A program made the position numbers and the translations under genes. Shown here in pieces: positions 31,212-42,137 of a stretch of 64,000 nucleotides of DNA (position 1 is the stretch's first letter; every line of letters starts with the position of its first letter). The stretch covers positions 103,761 to 167,760 of the forward strand of contig JAYWVB010000066.1 of assembly GCA_039881045.1 (NCBI GenBank). The letters run 5' to 3'. The notes beneath the pieces were generated by a model. It had not been told where the DNA came from. It worked only from the letters and a program-made list of their open reading frames with translations, and searched no databases. The stretch comes from Chaetomium olivaceum. Taxonomy: Eukaryota; Ascomycota; Sordariomycetes; Sordariales; Chaetomiaceae.

Positions 31212-34200
31212 AGTTTGTAGCGGGTTGCCATGAATTGTCTTCGGGGCCGAACCCCAGCCATTTGACCAAGTACTCGATCCGTCCCTTTGTGATGCGTGAA
31301 TCCAGAATTTCTTCGACATCCCATAGTTCCTCTTCATCTTCTGCTTCGGCACCCTTGTCGAGTCTCGCGTTCTTGGGCGCTGGTTCCAGAAGTGAGATGT
31401 GGAAAACGTTGGTCCGTAGTCGCATTGTTGAGGGTAACGCGAGTGCGTAATTGTTCTCCGAAATCTTTTTGTCGATCTTGAACGGTCCGATTTTGCGAAA
31501 GTCGAGCTTCCTGCTTGGTCGTTTCGTGCGAAGATTCCGAGAAATGAGGTAAACTTTGCCCCCCTCTTCTAGGCGAGGTCCCTCGAGCCTGTTCTGTCGT
31601 AGAACTTCTTCATCCTGTTCGTACGAACTCGAGTTCTCCTTGAGCATCGCAGCGCGCTCATTTTGTTGGCTTTGACTGCCGCTCTGGGCACCGAACCTCG
31701 GGCCCTGTCGCAAGTCTGCTCGTAGCCGTAATTCGCGAAGAAGGCGTGACCTTCGTGGTCTCCGTGACGGTGGTGTTGTAGGCGAGTTGTGCCGTTGGCA
31801 GCAGCTCGACCCAATTGTCCTGCTGAAATTGACATACAACCGCAGGTATTGTTCGACAACCTGGTTGAGTCGTTCCGTCTGTCCGTCCGTTTGTGGGTGG
31901 TAAGCGGTCGAAAGCTTACTCTTCGTACCCAGCTTCGTCATCAGAGCTTGCCAAAACTTTGATGCGAACTTCGTGTCTCTGTCCGTGATCCATTCCTCCG
32001 GCCATCCGTGGACCGAGGTGATGTTGCGATAGATCACGTCTGCGAGTTGTTCCGCTGACCATGACTCCTTGTACGGGAGGAAGTAGCTCCACTTGGTGAG
32101 TCTGTCCACCATTGTGAGGATGCTGTCGTATTCCACTCCCGTTACTGAATCCTTGGAGGCTGGTAGTTTGGTGATGAAGTCCATTGTCACCGAACTCCAT
32201 GGTCGTTCTGCGACTGGCAATGGCTGCAACAGTCCGTATGGTTTGTGTCGTGGTGGTTTGCTTCGTCCGCAGAGGTCGCATTCCGCCAGGACTGCTTCTG
32301 TCGCCTGTTTGATTTCTGGGAAGTCGTAGTTTTGCTTGATTTTCGCAATTGTTTTGCTGATTCCCATGTGTCCTCCGAGCTTCGACTCGTGAATCTTCCG
32401 AATGAGCTCCTTTTGGTCGCTGAGCCTGACGTAGGCCTTGTCGTGGTACCAGAGTCTCGTTCCTTCAAGTCGCAATCCCGCGATCTTGGATTCTGGCTCT
32501 TCTTGCCATGCATCGCGCTCGTTGTCCGCGATGGTTCCTTGGAAGTCCCGTTCCAAACGTTGTTCCCTGAAGGCCGCACAGCATTCTACAAACTGTTGCA
32601 GAGGCCTGGCTTCGGGATCTTCCGACTGTTGCCGAAGTGCTGCGATCTCGTAGTCTTCAGTCGGTTGGGAAGCATGCCGTAGCGATCCGTCTGTCTGTTG
32701 ATGTAGCAATGGTGGTGAGGCTTCAGATGTGTTGTCGTGGTGATCCGCTCGTCTACTCAAGGCGTCCGCTCGTGCGTTCTCTGAGCCTTTCTTGTAGTGG
32801 ATCGTGAAGTTGAATTCGGACAGAAATTCTGCCCATCGAGTTTGTCGTCCGTTCAGCACCTTCGTGGTGGTGAAGTATCGTAAGTTCTTGTGGTCCGTGT
32901 ACACCTGAACTTCGTGTGTTGTGCCGCTGAGGTATGGTCTCCATTCTTGAAATGCTTCGATATTGCGAGAAGCTCCTTATCGTGGATCGGGTAGTTGAGT
33001 CTTGGTCCTTCGAGCTTTTTGGAAAAGAACGCAACTGGATGAAGCTTGCCGTCCTTGTCTCTCTGGCCAAGTTGCCCTCCGATTGCGAAGTCCGAAGCGT
33101 CAGCTTCGACTTCGAAAGGTGTGTTCGGGTCAGGCAGCATGAGCACAGGATCGGCGATGATTGCTTCGCGGATCCGTTGGAAAGCCTGCTCGTGCTCCTG
33201 CTTCCATTGGAATGTGGTATCCTTCTTCGTAAGTTCGTGTAGAGGTCTCGCGATGTCGCCAAAGTTCTTGATGAACATTCTGACAAAATTGGCGAATCCG
33301 ATGAATCCTCTGACCTCTGTGGCGTTCGTTGGTGTCGGCCACGTCCTGACAGCTTCCAGTTTCTCGGGTTCGATCTTGACCCATCCCGGGGAGATCTCAT
33401 AACCCAAGAACACTGTCTTCTTGACGTGAAACTCGCTTTTGTCCTTGTTGACTGACAACTTGTGTTCGTGCAGTGCGTCCAGCACCTGCTGCACGTGTCT
33501 CTTGTGTTCTTCGAGTGTCTTGGAGTAGATGAGAATGTCATCCAAGTAACAGACCGCAAACTTGTCGAGGCAATGCCGAATTGCATGGTCGATAGCGGCT
33601 TGAAATGTCGCTGGTGCGTTGGTCAACCCAAACGGCATGACGAGGTACTCGTAGTGCCCGTAGGGTGTCCGAAAAGCCGTCTTCCATTCGTCTCCTTCCT
33701 TGATGCGGATGTGGGCGTACGCTGTTGGAAGGTCGAGTCGCGTGAAGTATTGTGCCCCTGACAGCTGGTCTCGAAGCCTCGAGATCAGTGGCAGTGGGTA
33801 GCGGTTCTTCACCGTCTCGTTGTTCAACTGTCGGTAGTCCACGCACATCCTGAGCTTCCCATCTTTCTTTGGAACGAAAAGGACTGGGTAGCCCGCCGGC
33901 GATGTCGATGGTCTGATGTGCCCTATCTCGAGGTTCTTTTCGAGATAGCTCCTCAACTCTGCATCTTGCTTCTCGTTGGTGTGGTACACCTTGAAGAATT
34001 TCAACTGGGCTCCTTCCTTGAGTTTGATCTCGTGATCCCAAGGTCCGTGGTCTGGTAGCCCTGCGAGATGTTTTGCTGTGAACGCCGGGTGCCCCTTGTA
34101 GTCGTCTGGGATCTGTCCCGTCTTCGCGTTCTTCGCCGTACCTTCGTAGTACGCGAACTTGTGTCCTGACTCGATGAATGATGCTTCGAGTTCCTTGACT

Positions 34201-35060
34201 TCTTTTGATGCCAGCTCGATGTTTGCTGCCTCGAGCTGAGTGACCCATTGTTCGTGTTTGAGCATTCCGTGCTCGTCGACTGAGACGACGGCGATGGTTC
34301 GTTCCTCCCGTGTCTGCTTCTTTCGTCGTGTGCCGCTTCTTCCGGATTTCAGAGTACGTCCTTCTGTACTGGCTGCTTCCTGCGGTGGGCCCGTAGAGGG
34401 GGTTTGTTCTGACCCGCTGCTCGTTCGTGGCTCCTGTTCTGCGCGTTCTCCCATCGAGTTGGTTGGATGCTCCCGCCGTTCCCGCGGTTGCAGATGGCCA
34501 TCTCCCTTCCAACTGATGTCCGGGTCATAGTCCCTGTGCCATGGGCGTCCGAGAATCATGTCTTTCTCCGGCCCCATGTCCACAATATCGAATACCACTT
34601 GGGTGGTCTTTCCTGCCACCTCAATGTCGAGTGGTTCTGTTTCTCGTCGTACCCATTGTGTGTCGAATGGTCCTTTGACGACGTGTGGTTGTTTCTTGAT
34701 CCTCCATGGGATTCTGAGTTGATTCACAAATGTGGGCGAGATGAGATCCATCTGCGCTCCTCCATCCACTAGCGCGAGGGCCTCGAATTTCCCCCATCGC
34801 GCTGTGATCCAGAGCCTGTTGTCTGGCTTGGTGCTTCTTACAGCAGCTACTTCGTGTTCGCCTGCTGGGAGGTCGTTATAAGGCTTCTGTTTGCGCCAGT
34901 TCTTCCTGTACTGCGCGGCCTGTCTCCGTTGTGGTGGAGTTAGAGACTTCCGGGCCCCTCGGAGGGCCCTGAGCCGTTTCCCAAGCTCTCGTGGTGTTTC
35001 AAGGCGTCCCTGTCCGCACCTTGGCTTGCGGCGTCGATCGTTCGGTGTTCCTGGAGCCAT
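31099..35060 (-). pseudogene. chromovirus pol: protease, RT, RNase H, integrase, chromodomain (frameshifted)
   Basis: In order: an aspartic protease with ALVDGGAQMDLIS (Asp-Gly-Gly where Asp-Ser/Thr-Gly is usual); RT with the YLDDILIYS catalytic box and MPFGLTNAPATFQ; RNase H with EADASDFAIGG; an integrase zinc-binding H-H-C-C (IHESKLGGHMG, CDLCG); catalytic residues in VTMDFITKLP and ITDRDTKF; and YHPQTDGQTERLNQ. The chromodomain is WDVEEILDSRITKGRIEYLV. A one-base loss near 32975 splits the ORF in RNase H, and three more near 31735-31820 scramble the stretch just past the integrase core before the frame recovers. The first codons overlap the gag tail in another frame, typical of frameshift expression. 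Confidence 0.9.
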
Positions 35061-35094
35061 TGGCTCATCCAGGGTTCGATTCGTCTCCTGGTGC
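34940..35094 (-). pseudogene. detached C-terminal tail of gag
   Basis: On the minus strand, the frame reading TRRRIEPWMSQWLQEHRTID and ending EGPGSL plus a stop at 34940 overlaps the start of pol. Its length (155 bp) added to the gag part at 44298-42138 (2161 bp) is exactly 772 codons, so the two pieces join in frame. It is separated from the rest of gag by the 7.04 kb insertion. Confidence 0.8.
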
Positions 35095-36077
35095 TGTGAT
35101 GATATTGTTCTGCTTGCCGTACTGCTCGAACTCGGTGGAGTGGTGGCTTTCGTGACCGTCGAGAATCAATAACCGGTGCGTGCCCTTTGTCCGAGGCGCC
35201 GTATGGTGATCGAAATGCTTGATCCAATCTAGGCCAACTGCATCGGTAGTCCAGCCATTGTGGGTAGTTGCAATACGCCAGTCGAGGGGTAGGCCGCACT
35301 CCCGGTACCAGTTGGCAAGGTGATATTGCGCTGCCAAGATGATGAACGGAGGGATCGCCCAACCAAGGGCATTGACTCCCTGAATTACAGTCGCCCATTC
35401 GCGGTTGCCAGGCTGGGCTAGCTTTGCCCTGCCAAAGCCATCCGAGGTTGTGACTACCATGCCCGTAGAGATGATGCCCATCATGAACCCGGTCTCATCA
35501 AAGTTGTAGATATCGTTATCCAGGATACCGTACTTAGCTATCATGTTCCGTACAAGCGTAAACCAGTCACCGATGATCTTTGGATCCTCGCACTTAGCCC
35601 TCTGGTAGTTGTATCTACGCACACGACGCATCTTGAGCTGTTTGTGGCGTTTGACAAAGTTGTGGGCCCAGAGCTTGCCGACAGGGGGTGCGTCGCGTAC
35701 GCGTAGTAGTTGGTTGGCCATATCTTCTACACCACGTAGCCTAGGCGAGAAAGCTCGCGTAGAGAGGTTAAGGATGTATTGAACAATCGTCTGCTCTTCG
35801 AGATCCGTAAGCTTGCGCGAGTTCGCTGGCAAATCGCGTCGTGCACGCTGACCAGCGCGTCGGCCGTGGAGTGTTGATACCGGGACATCGTAGAGCTTAG
35901 CTGCAGCCCTAAGGCTTATCTTCTTGTCGTTTTGGAGCGCTTGAAGGGCTAAGAACACCCTCTCTTCCTTTGAAGGAGGGGACATATTGCGTTGTAGAGT
36001 TGTGGAGGAAGATGTAACGTTGAGATTGCAGGGGACCCGTTGTGGTGGAGACTGTTCGGCTCGCTTATAATATATGT
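35095..36077 (-). mobile_element. pogo-type element, family 1: 5' end and N-terminal half of the transposase
   Basis: Begins (element sense) at 36077 with terminal repeat ACATATATTATAAGCGAGCC beside a TA. Transposase codons 1-297 occupy 35985-35095. Visible are a psq-like and CENP-B-like helix-turn-helix region (KISLRAAAKLYDVPVSTLHG, FVKRHKQLKMRRVR), the first catalytic Asp in NFDETGFMMG and the second in RLLILDGHESHHS. The sequence stops after NNIIT and passes straight into the gag tail. The missing half lies at 42137-41257. The coding region is free of stops. Confidence 0.85.
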
Positions 36078-36284
36078 TATAGAAGATTTTAAATTCTAGG
36101 ATCTTTTTCTCCTTAGCTAGTAATAAAGGGTCTATTAAAGATTAAGATCTTAATCTGTAGCATTATACTTTATCTACTAGATTTATGGAGGGAGCTCCTT
36201 TTCTATAACCTTAATACTAATAGTCCAGAGAGTTTTAATAAGGTTATATAAATTAATTTAAACCTTACTTAATAAATCACTTAT
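36078..36284. repeat. AT-rich RIP-like stretch
   Basis: About 200 bp, very AT-rich with TpA-dense sequence and no open frame. It resembles the identified RIP relics in composition, but I could not align it to a parent. Confidence 0.5.
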
Positions 36285-38405
36285 AATTATTATTATTATT
36301 ATTATTTCCTACACCAATATGCCCTGGGGCGCGCCGGTCCTTCTACTGCTATTTACAAAGGGAACCGTACCGTATAGGCCGGATAAAAACCTCTGTCTAC
36401 CACTTTGAGACAACAATCTGTGAATCCGTCATACTGCAAAAGAAAGGAGGCCCTTTGCCGGCCTCCGTGCCCTCTAGCCCTCCCCATCCACTGTTTCTAG
36501 CTCCAGCCTTCTGGCTAGGCTATACTCCAGTAGCCGGCCAGAGTCCATCAGCCAGCCAAGGACCTTCCTAACAAATCTTCTGCTCCGGGCACCCGCTCCC
36601 CGTAATACGGTTTGTAGGTCCCGATGTGACCGAATCTCTCTGCCGTCCCACGGCCTTTGTAACGGGCGGGTCGGGGCACCAAACCACCAAGTGCTCCACT
36701 GTCTCCCTGCCTCTCCCGCACTCGCAATAGGGGGTACGGACCTCCGGGACTTTCACCCTGAACAGGTAGTCCCGGAGGCCTATATCCCCGATACGGGCCT
36801 GGGAAAGGAGGGAGCTCTGCGCCTTTGTAAAACCTTCGTGTCTCATCAGAGCTTTGTCGGTAAATAAGAGGGCTGGGGGGTCTTCGTCGGCTATCCTCCT
36901 GTTTAATACCCTCTGTCGAGTAGTACTTTGTTGACTAGCTCTCTGTTGTTCCCACCGGGCCTGCCAGGCCAGTTCGACCACCTCCTTGGTATTCGACCCC
37001 CTATCCTTCCCCCCGATCTTCCGTTTGTAGTTAACCCACTGGGCCACTGCACTAGCGGCTAGTTCAGTGGGCGTGGGGCTCTGCGGGCCCTGACGGGGCC
37101 TCCGGCCTCGGGTTTTCCTCCTCTTGTTGAACCTTCGGTAGACCTTATTGCAGGCCTCAGTGATGAGATGCCCCGTGGTTATTCTCTCGGCCTCCGGCCC
37201 AGCCCCTGATTGTAGGGCCTGCTTCTGTAGCCGGCCCTCAAAGTCGGCCAGCCGCTTGTTGAGATATAAGTCTAGCGGTGGCACCCAGGCCTCTGTTTCT
37301 AAGCACCGAATAGGAGCTGACTTGTATGCCCCTACTACTGTTCGAAGGCTCCTGTTATGAGCTTTTGACAAGACCTTTGCAGGCCCCTTCGGCCTTGTAG
37401 CTCTTGGAGCTGTTGGTTGGTGGGAGCTGGAGGCTCCGTAAGCTATGGCACTGCGGATGCACTGTACGTAGACCTCCCAAGCCCTGGATAGGCTCGGGCC
37501 CCACGTCTTTGCTGCAATCCTCGATAAGGCGAAATCTTGGGTTTTGAGTTTCCGTTCCACAGCTTGTTGGTGCGCCCTCCATGATAGCTTCCAGTCCAGC
37601 CAGACGCCTAGAAACCGAGCCGATTCCACTGGCTTAACTGTGCTGTAGCCACTAGCCCCTGGGTGGGCCAGGGCCACCGGGTTCGCCCACTGTCTCCGAC
37701 CTTTGTTGAAGTGAATTCATTCGCACTTTTGGGGTGCAAACGCCATCCCCCGGGTACCAGCCCACTGCAAGCAGGTCTTCCAAGCTTTTTCTAGTTGCTG
37801 TGTATTGGCCTCTGGGTTCTTTCCAAAGGCCAGTAGGTTTGTGTCGTCTGCGAACCCTACTATGCTAACCAGTGGATGAGCTGTTTTCAGGGCCTGATAT
37901 AGGGAGGCAATGTAGAGGATAAATAGGATCGGGGATAGTGGTGAGCCCTGGGGGACTCCCGCTATGACTGGGATGTCCTCTGTTTTCTGGCCGTCGAAGT
38001 GGAGGATCGCAACTCTGTTACTTAACCACGCCTTCACCCACAGAACCACCCACTGTGGGTAACCCTGTAGCCGAAGAGTGGCTAGTAGCCGGGTGTGGTT
38101 GACGGTGTCGAATGCCCCTGAGATATCCAGCTGTAGAAGGGAGGCGGTTGCTTTCTGCCGCCAGGCCTCCTGGACTTGGGCTACGACTAGCCGAATCGCT
38201 ACTTCTGTTGACCTATGCTCTCGGTTTCCCATCTGCTCCGCTGGCAGTAGGCCGTAGGTCTCTGCAGCACTAGTAATCCTCTTTGCTACCAGTGCTTCTA
38301 TGACCTTCCCAACTGTAGGTAGGAGGGCTATAGGCCTGTAACCTCCTGGAGTTCGGTAGGTACTCGGCTCTTTTCCGGGCTTTGTAGGACAACTGTTTTG
38401 GCCCT
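36285..38405 (-). mobile_element. 5'-truncated LINE fragment C (longest copy)
   Basis: Minus strand; the 3' end is an AAT repeat tail (ATT repeats at 36285-36306 on the + strand). The RT ORF is open from about 38390: RPIALLPTVGKVIEALVAKR, the motif LLQLDISGAFDTVNHTRLL, GVPQGSPLSPILFILYI and the catalytic FADDTNLLAF. It meets a TGA at about 37717 (CE-stop-IHF). The second part (37677-36568) runs through RFLGVWLDWKLSWRAHQQAV to the zinc-like CECGRGRETVEHLVVWC and ends at 36568. The 5' half with the endonuclease is absent, as is usual for LINE copies. No RNase H domain was recognised. Confidence 0.85.
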
Positions 38406-38688
38406 CTTATAGTATTTAGTTATATTACTAAACCTCAACAAAAAAGATAACTATTTGTAGCGAGCTATAAATCTTAACTACCTTGAAAATCTTTAAAGGT
38501 TTTACTAGAGAAACCTAGACCAATTATACTAAAAAGGCTAATCGAACCTATTAAGGAAGCTAATAAAGGAAGGATTAGAAATGGAGTATTAATAACTAGA
38601 AGGATATAAAAATATAAGTATATCATTTATATCTAGAGAAGATTAAGTAGTGGTTTAGTAGGAATTATATCTATTAGAGAATAATAAT
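38406..38688. repeat. AT-rich RIP-like relic
   Basis: About 280 bp with almost no CpA or TpG and many TpA. There are weak echoes of a retroelement, but no alignment I can defend. It separates LINE C from LTR copy 2. Confidence 0.45.
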
Positions 38689-39053
38689 TGTCACGACCAC
38701 TGTGAAGGTACGAGGGTGGGGCGCGGGACGCCCCGGACCAATCGTTAACATGGCCAATGAGCAACGTGCTCAGTGGGCTCAGCGACTGAGCAAGGTGAGC
38801 AGCGTGCTCAGTGGGCTCAGCGACTGAGCAGACTGAGCACCCGGGAATTAGATAGTATATAGTCACTCGTTCTGGAGAGCTCTGGGAGTTCTCCAGTTAG
38901 CAATCACAATTACAGTTCGCTACAAGCTCGAGAGCCTACTGTTGAGACGTCTTTGTTGTGCACTTTTTGGCTGCACCGAACCTAGTACCTTTGCAAGACA
39001 CCTTCAATCAGACTGAACCTTAACAGGACGAGGTCCAGAAGAGGTTCATCACA
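38689..39053 (+). repeat. LTR copy 2 (solo, + orientation)
   Basis: 365 bp, TGTCACGACC...GTTCATCACA. R-U5 (about 38850-39053) matches the other LTRs in reverse orientation to copies 1, 3 and 4. No internal element is attached on either side. It carries the same U3 word as copy 1, but the rest of U3 differs. Confidence 0.88.
38758..38839 (+). promoter_or_regulatory. U3 word array, TGAGCA/TGCTCA
   Basis: TGAGCA occurs five times and TGCTCA twice, with two further GGCTCA variants, in an 82-bp stretch. A unit (GTGCTCAGTGGGCTCAGCGA...) is duplicated in tandem. The array sits just before the conserved GATAGTATATAGTCACTCG promoter-like segment. Confidence 0.7.
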
Positions 39054-39072
39054 TAAATCTTAATATTTACTA

Positions 39073-40933
39073 ACGTACTTGCATAACAAATGGCCCACCA
39101 TAACGAGTGGGCCACTTTTCTTCCTTTTGCAACCTCCCAACTTCATCACGAATTTCTTTCACAATGCAAAATGGAACCTCTTCCAAAAGAGAGTCGTATA
39201 ATCCTTGCGCTTGAAGCTCTTAAAAAAGACCCTAAACTTTCCGTACGGAAGGCTGCTACGATCTACGAGATTCCGCGAAGCTCGCTTCAACATCGACGCG
39301 CTGGAAAGCAACCACGACCCGAAATACCAGCTAACCTTTGAAAATTGACCGACTTCGAAGAACAAGTCCTTCTTGAGAGGGTACTCGACCTTGATACGCG
39401 AGGATTTTAGCCCCAGCTCTCCGACCTTTGAGAAATGGCCGATCGCCTTCGGGCCGCACGCGGCGCGTCGCCCGTCGGACCCCGATGGGCAAACGGTTTC
39501 GTAAAGCGACATTCCAAGGTTACAACGCGTTTCCGACGTCAAATCGATTATCAGAGGGCCCAATGCGAAGATCCCGAGGTAGTAAACGCGTGGTTTCGGC
39601 TCGTACGCAACGTAATCGACAAATACGCGATCCAAGAGGGGGATATCTACAACTTCGACGAGACTGGGTTCCAGATGGGCATGCTTTCGAGTGCAAAGGT
39701 CGTGACGAGCTCCGAGCGCCGTGGGAGGCCGCGCACAAAGCAGCCTGGCAATCGGGAGTGGGTTACGGTGATCCAAGCTGTGTGTGCGGATGGCTGGGTC
39801 GTGCCGCCGTACTTTGTCGTCAAGAGGAAAAACCACCTCCTCCCCTGGTACCAGGACAGCCAATTCCAGCCCGAATGGAGAGTCCACACAAGCGAAAATG
39901 GCTGGACAACAAATGAGATTGGCGTCGATTGGCTAAAACATTTCGACCAGGCTACCAAACGCCGTACGAGAGGGGTACATCGACTGCTTATCCTCGACGG
40001 CCACGAAAGCCACCACTCGATCGACTTCGAAGATTTCTGCAAGGCCAACAACATTATTACACTTTGCATGCCTCCCCATTCTTCCCACTTTCTCCAGCCC
40101 CTCGATGTTGGGTGTTTTAGTCGGCTTAAGGCCTTGTACGGCAAGCAGATTGAGCAGATGATGCGGATGCAGATCACCCACATTACGAAGGAGGACTTCT
40201 TCGACGCGTTTGTCGAGGCATTTCACGCTTCCGTCACAGCGAACAACATACGAGCGGGCTTTAGAGCAACTGGCCTAGTTCCTTTTGACCCTGAATTGGT
40301 AGTTTCTTGCCTCGACCCTAAGCCACTTACCCCATCTCCTCCAAACTCGCGTCCCGGAACAGCCTCGACCTGGGCCCTGAAGACCCCATCCAATGCGTAC
40401 GACGCGACCAAGAGCTCCATCACTCTCAAGCGGAAGATCGAGAACCATCAAGGTAGCTCTCCGACTCACATTTTCGACATCATCGACTTGCAGGCCAAGA
40501 GCATCTCAAAATTGGCACATGAAATGGTGTTACTCCGAGCTGAGGCCCAGGAACTTCGTACAGCAAATGAGCGACTAAGCAAGCGCCGTAGGACAAAGAA
40601 AACGCGTCTGCAGGAAGGAGGATCACTTAGTTTACAAGAGGCAAAGGGTTTGATGGCTGACCGGGGACTTGGTGATAAGGACTGCGAGGAAACGTCTGGG
40701 AGTAGTGGTTGTATAACAGTGGGTGGGCCACGCATTCGGCTCTGCAGCAACTGCAAGAAGCCCGGCCACAATGCACGAACATGTCAAGTAGTTTGCGAGA
40801 CATCTGAAGATGGTGATACCGAGTAGTTTCAATTGATTTGAGTTGTTGTGGCTGAATTGACTTACACGAGGTGGTTGAGGTCCGGGAAAAGTGGCCCACT
40901 CGTTATGGTGGGCCACTCGTTATGCAAGTACGT
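39073..40933 (+). mobile_element. pogo-type element, family 2, decayed copy
   Basis: 1861 bp between TA dinucleotides, with terminal inverted repeats starting ACGTACTTGCATAAC and an inner GGCCCAC motif repeated. It has the same length to the base as the intact copy at 60999-62859. The right flank is RIP-mutated chromovirus integrase DNA. Confidence 0.9.
39171..40826 (+). pseudogene. pogo/Fot1-type transposase, three nonsense changes
   Basis: 1656 bp, aligning codon for codon with the intact copy at 61097-62752. Three in-frame stops lie near the N-terminus: TGA at about 39340 (PANL-stop-KLTD), TAG at about 39407 (RGF-stop-PQL) and TGA at about 39428 (SDL-stop-EMAD). The intact copy has CGA, CAG and CGA there, so all three are C-to-T changes. 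Downstream of 39435 the frame is open for 463 codons, including NFDETGFQMGM, LLILDGHESHHS and the C-terminal knuckle CSNCKKPGHNARTC. Confidence 0.9.
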
Positions 40934-41256
40934 TATAACTTCCTAAGAATTAAATAGATAATAGAAGTAGTCTTAGTAGAGTATAGCCTCTATAGATAGA
41001 ATAAACTAAGATAATATAAACTATATAGATTATTATAGCTATTATTGGTTATAGAATAACTATAGAGTTTAATAATAAACTTTATTATTAAACTACTAGC
41101 CTCTAAAAATATAGTAATAGGAGTAGAATATAATAATATCCTTATAATAGTAGATAAACTTACTAAATAGAGCTAATTCCTCCCCTATAAGGAGTTATAG
41201 TTAGTAGAACGACTTATAAATATAATCTATTATAATATTACCTCAACTTATAGATA
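40934..41256 (+). repeat. RIP-mutated chromovirus integrase relic
   Basis: Aligns by eye along its whole length with the intact integrase coding strand (complement of about 32030-32320). For example, relic AATATAATAATATCCTTATA stands against parent AATACGACAGCATCCTCACA. Differences are nearly all C-to-T or G-to-A. It is in the orientation opposite to the adjacent chromovirus and is bounded by two pogo insertions at TA sites. Confidence 0.88.
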
Positions 41257-42137
41257 ACGTATATTATAAGCGAGCCGAACATATAAGCGAGCCGAACACT
41301 TTCCACCGCTCTACCAACACTATTCCCAATTACCACACAACAACGCTAGGAAATGACTACAATTACATCAGAAGAAGCCGAATCAGAGGCTTCCCCAGCC
41401 TCCTGGCAGGTACGCACATTATGGCCGGGCTTGCCGCATACCCCACAGCGCCGAACCTTCCTCTGACCCCCCCGTGCACTACTACCATCTGGCTGTATAT
41501 CTTCTCCTGTCCTCCCACCTACAGCCTTCTGGTCCGCAAGACCCTGTGCCTCTTGCACAGTAAGTGACCCTCCAAGCTGTACACGTGTCCGTTTGGCCCT
41601 CCGCCGCTTGCTTAGTGCCTCGTTGGCCTTGCGGAGCGAAGACACCTCTGACTCAAGAAGGGCTACCTGGTGCATTACAGCCATTGTCCCTTTGGTAAGC
41701 TGGTCAACGGCGGCCAACATCGAAGCTGGGGAGCTACCTTGATGGTTGGCAATACGAGTCCTGATAAGCTTTGACTGCGAGTCGGCTTCTTTGGGGTTGT
41801 GCGGTGTCTTGGAAGCCCAGGGTTTGACAGTGCCGGCAGTACTAGGCCGCGAGTTTGGGGGCGATGGTGTATAAAGCTTGACATCCAGCCTGGAGAGCAC
41901 CCTCTCTGGGTTGTACGGAACAAGGCCAGCCCCCGCAAAGCCACCCTGGATATTCTTCTCTGTGATAGAAGCAAAGAAGGCTTCGCGGAAAGCGCAAAGG
42001 AACTCGAGCTTGCTGATGTGGTTGACATGCGCGCGCATGAACTCCTCAACCTGGCGACCATACGCCTGCTTCAGTGGCCCAAAGCAGCCAACATCAAGTG
42101 GCTGGCACTTATGGGAAGAGTGTGCAGGCATGCAGAG
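41257..42137 (-). mobile_element. pogo-type element, family 1: 3' end and C-terminal half of the transposase
   Basis: Transposase codons 298-561 occupy 42137-41346, starting LCMPAHSSHKCQPLDVGCF with the third catalytic Asp and ending after the zinc knuckle CGVCGKPGHNVRTC. The terminal repeat (41257 onward, ACGTATATTATAAGCGAGCC) lies beside a TA, and its core ATAAGCGAGCCGAACA is repeated twice. With the half at 35095-36077 the element totals 1864 bp, like its relatives. Its inner end joins gag directly. Confidence 0.87.

Noticed and set aside
36568..37677. 369-codon ORF as a host gene
   Set aside because: It is the C-terminal part of the LINE reverse-transcriptase ORF, shared with fragments D and F.
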